Of a stretch of 64,000 bases of DNA, positions 62,945 to 64,000 are shown one piece after another. Positions within the stretch are counted from its first letter, which is position 1, and each line of letters starts with the position of its first letter. The stretch lies in NCBI GenBank assembly GCA_956465555.1, contig OY101119.1, forward strand, positions 372,001-436,000, given 5' to 3'. The translations under genes were made by a program, and so were the position numbers. This DNA is from Nitzschia sp. pyKryTriq1 (Eukaryota > Bacillariophyta > Bacillariophyceae > Bacillariales > Bacillariaceae). The notes under the pieces were generated by a model. It had not been told where the DNA came from, searched no databases, and was given only the letters and a program-made list of their open reading frames with translations.

Positions 62945-64000
62945 ATGCTAAGGCTACGTGGTGTCTACGATGCTTTTTCTCCGACAAAAGCAGAAAGCGA
63001 GAGTAGATCGGACGCTTCCGTGCGCTCAGATGGTGTGAACTCTCCACTACCATCCGCCGAACCAACCCAGGCGACTCGCCATTGGAATCCACCCCCCAAC
63101 GACGACTTGGATGGTGAGCCGCTTCATGTGGACTTTCGTTGCGCGTGCTTTAAACTGAGCAATATATCAACGGTCGACTTTACGGTATTGATCAAGTTTG
63201 TGGTAGTTTTCGAGTGGAACGATGAGCGGCTGATGAATCGAGAGGATATTGTCACAACGAACGACTTGCCTGGCGATCTTTGGGGTCCAGATATCGTTTT
63301 GGAGAACGCTCAAAATGACTGTGAGGTGATTTACGATTCGTTCTCTTTGCTAGACAACCAAACGGGTCGATTGAAGCGTACAGTCACTTTCCATGGAGCA
63401 GTTTATAATCCGATGGACTTGGAGGATTTTCCTTTCGATGCCGATGAGTTGGAAATGAAATTCATATCTATTTGCAACTGGCGCACGCTCGACGGATCGC
63501 GGTATGGCAACGATCCGTGCAACCGTATCTATACACTCCACCCGATGTTGCGCCGGAACGACGTCAAGTTCTTTATTCTAGGCTGGGGAGGTAAGTTTGC
63601 AAGAATGGAACGTGCCAAGGTTCTGGAAAACAATGGTGGTGCAGTCCCGTTGTTGTTACCGGAGTACTCAGTATCGGATTGATGTTTCGCGCCACTCCAG
63701 GAAAGATTCCCGAATTTCAAATTCTCGGTTGGTCTCAGAATGTTACAATTCCTGACGATGCTGCGATCCCCATGTGCTTCAAATTCGAGTTTCATTTAGT
63801 TCGGAAGGCCCAGTACTATTATCTGAAGGTTCTTCTTCCGCTGTGGCTTCTCGTAATTACTTCCGTGTCTGCGTTCGGTATTGAGCCGGAGGACCTATCC
63901 GGCAGACTACAGGTGTTGGTGACATTACTACTTTCGACCATTGCCTTCCTCTATGTCGTACAAGAATCGGTCCCCAAAATCAATCATCTGACTGTGATTG
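62945..64000 (+). CDS. Pentameric ligand-gated ion channel (Cys-loop superfamily without the Cys loop), 3' end outside the window
   Basis: A receptor-channel subunit of the GLIC/nicotinoid fold. Exon 1 (62945-63590) starts at MLRLRGVYDAFSPT. The donor is GTAAGT at 63591 and the acceptor CCAG at 63697-63700; exon 2 (from 63701) continues in frame as FILGWGG-KIPEFQILGW. The ectodomain has FEWNDERLM, LWGPDIVLEN and DLEDFPFDADELEMKF, the beta-strand core of the family. The two Cys that would make the Cys loop are not at the eukaryotic spacing, as in bacterial members. M1 (YYYLKVLLPLWLLVITSV) and M2 (DLSGRLQVLVTLLLSTIAFL, then ESVPKINHLTVI) follow; the window ends after M2. No signal peptide is visible, so an upstream exon may be missing. 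Ligand and ion selectivity cannot be read. Confidence 0.9.

Noticed and set aside
63591-63682. Direct read-through of channel exon 1 to a stop at 63680-63682
   Set aside because: It would end before the membrane helices; a GTAAGT donor and CCAG acceptor join the conserved M1-M2 region in frame.

Overview
The window looks like nuclear DNA of a diatom, probably a pennate one. Genes are intron-poor, with short GT-AG introns of roughly 100-175 bp. Many proteins carry homopolymer runs (Asp, Gln, Asn, Gly, Ser). Three proteins carry stramenopile-type DUF6824-like domains, one has a plastid-type bipartite presequence, and Ty3/gypsy and Ty1/copia remnants of the kind known from diatom genomes are present. 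The species assignment is inference; the protein families are read from translated sequence.

Layout. 1-2252: minus-strand class C (GABA-B/mGlu-type) GPCR with a Cache-like ectodomain, cut by the window edge. 2.3-4.2 kb: intergenic DNA with a composite LTR-retrotransposon fossil. 4.2-8.7 kb: full-length ABCC/MRP transporter, two exons. 9.4-12.3 kb: two low-complexity proteins of unknown function. 12.3-14.6 kb: gene-poor, with a decayed gene. 14.6-21 kb: ubiquilin, an MFS transporter and an LRR protein. 21.7-28.1 kb: a LON-domain protein with plastid-type leader, a possible small protein, a DUF6824 protein with a large internal duplication, and a two-exon unknown. 29.3-37 kb: a DUF6824-LRR protein, an NCA2-family membrane protein and a small unknown. 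37.5-39 kb: a very young deleted LTR retrotransposon. 39.3-44.7 kb: a 1786-residue protein joining a DUF6824-like segment, a RelA/SpoT-like fold and about 12 kinesin-light-chain-type TPRs. 45.8-47 kb: a hAT-type MITE and a GPI-type surface protein. 47.3-52.1 kb: a four-exon chromatin protein with three CXXC zinc fingers, MBD-like and Tudor-like segments and a SET domain. 52.9-64 kb: an amino-acid permease (AAAP), a single-pass protein with DNRLRE and Cys-rich ectodomain, two low-complexity proteins and, at the right edge, a pentameric ligand-gated ion channel.

The genes do not form a pathway; they are individually transcribed, mostly in divergent or convergent pairs. Themes are signalling receptors at both ends, membrane transport (ABCC, MFS, AAAP), protein quality control (ubiquilin, LON) and chromatin/regulatory proteins. 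Spacers are marked by self-complementary GTAC-rich and CTAG-rich stretches, MITE-like inverted repeats and short perfect tandem duplications. The proteins most worth attention are the RelA/SpoT-like TPR protein and the triple-CXXC SET protein. Start codons were chosen as the first ATG that makes sense; non-ATG extensions were dropped. No searches or alignments were run.
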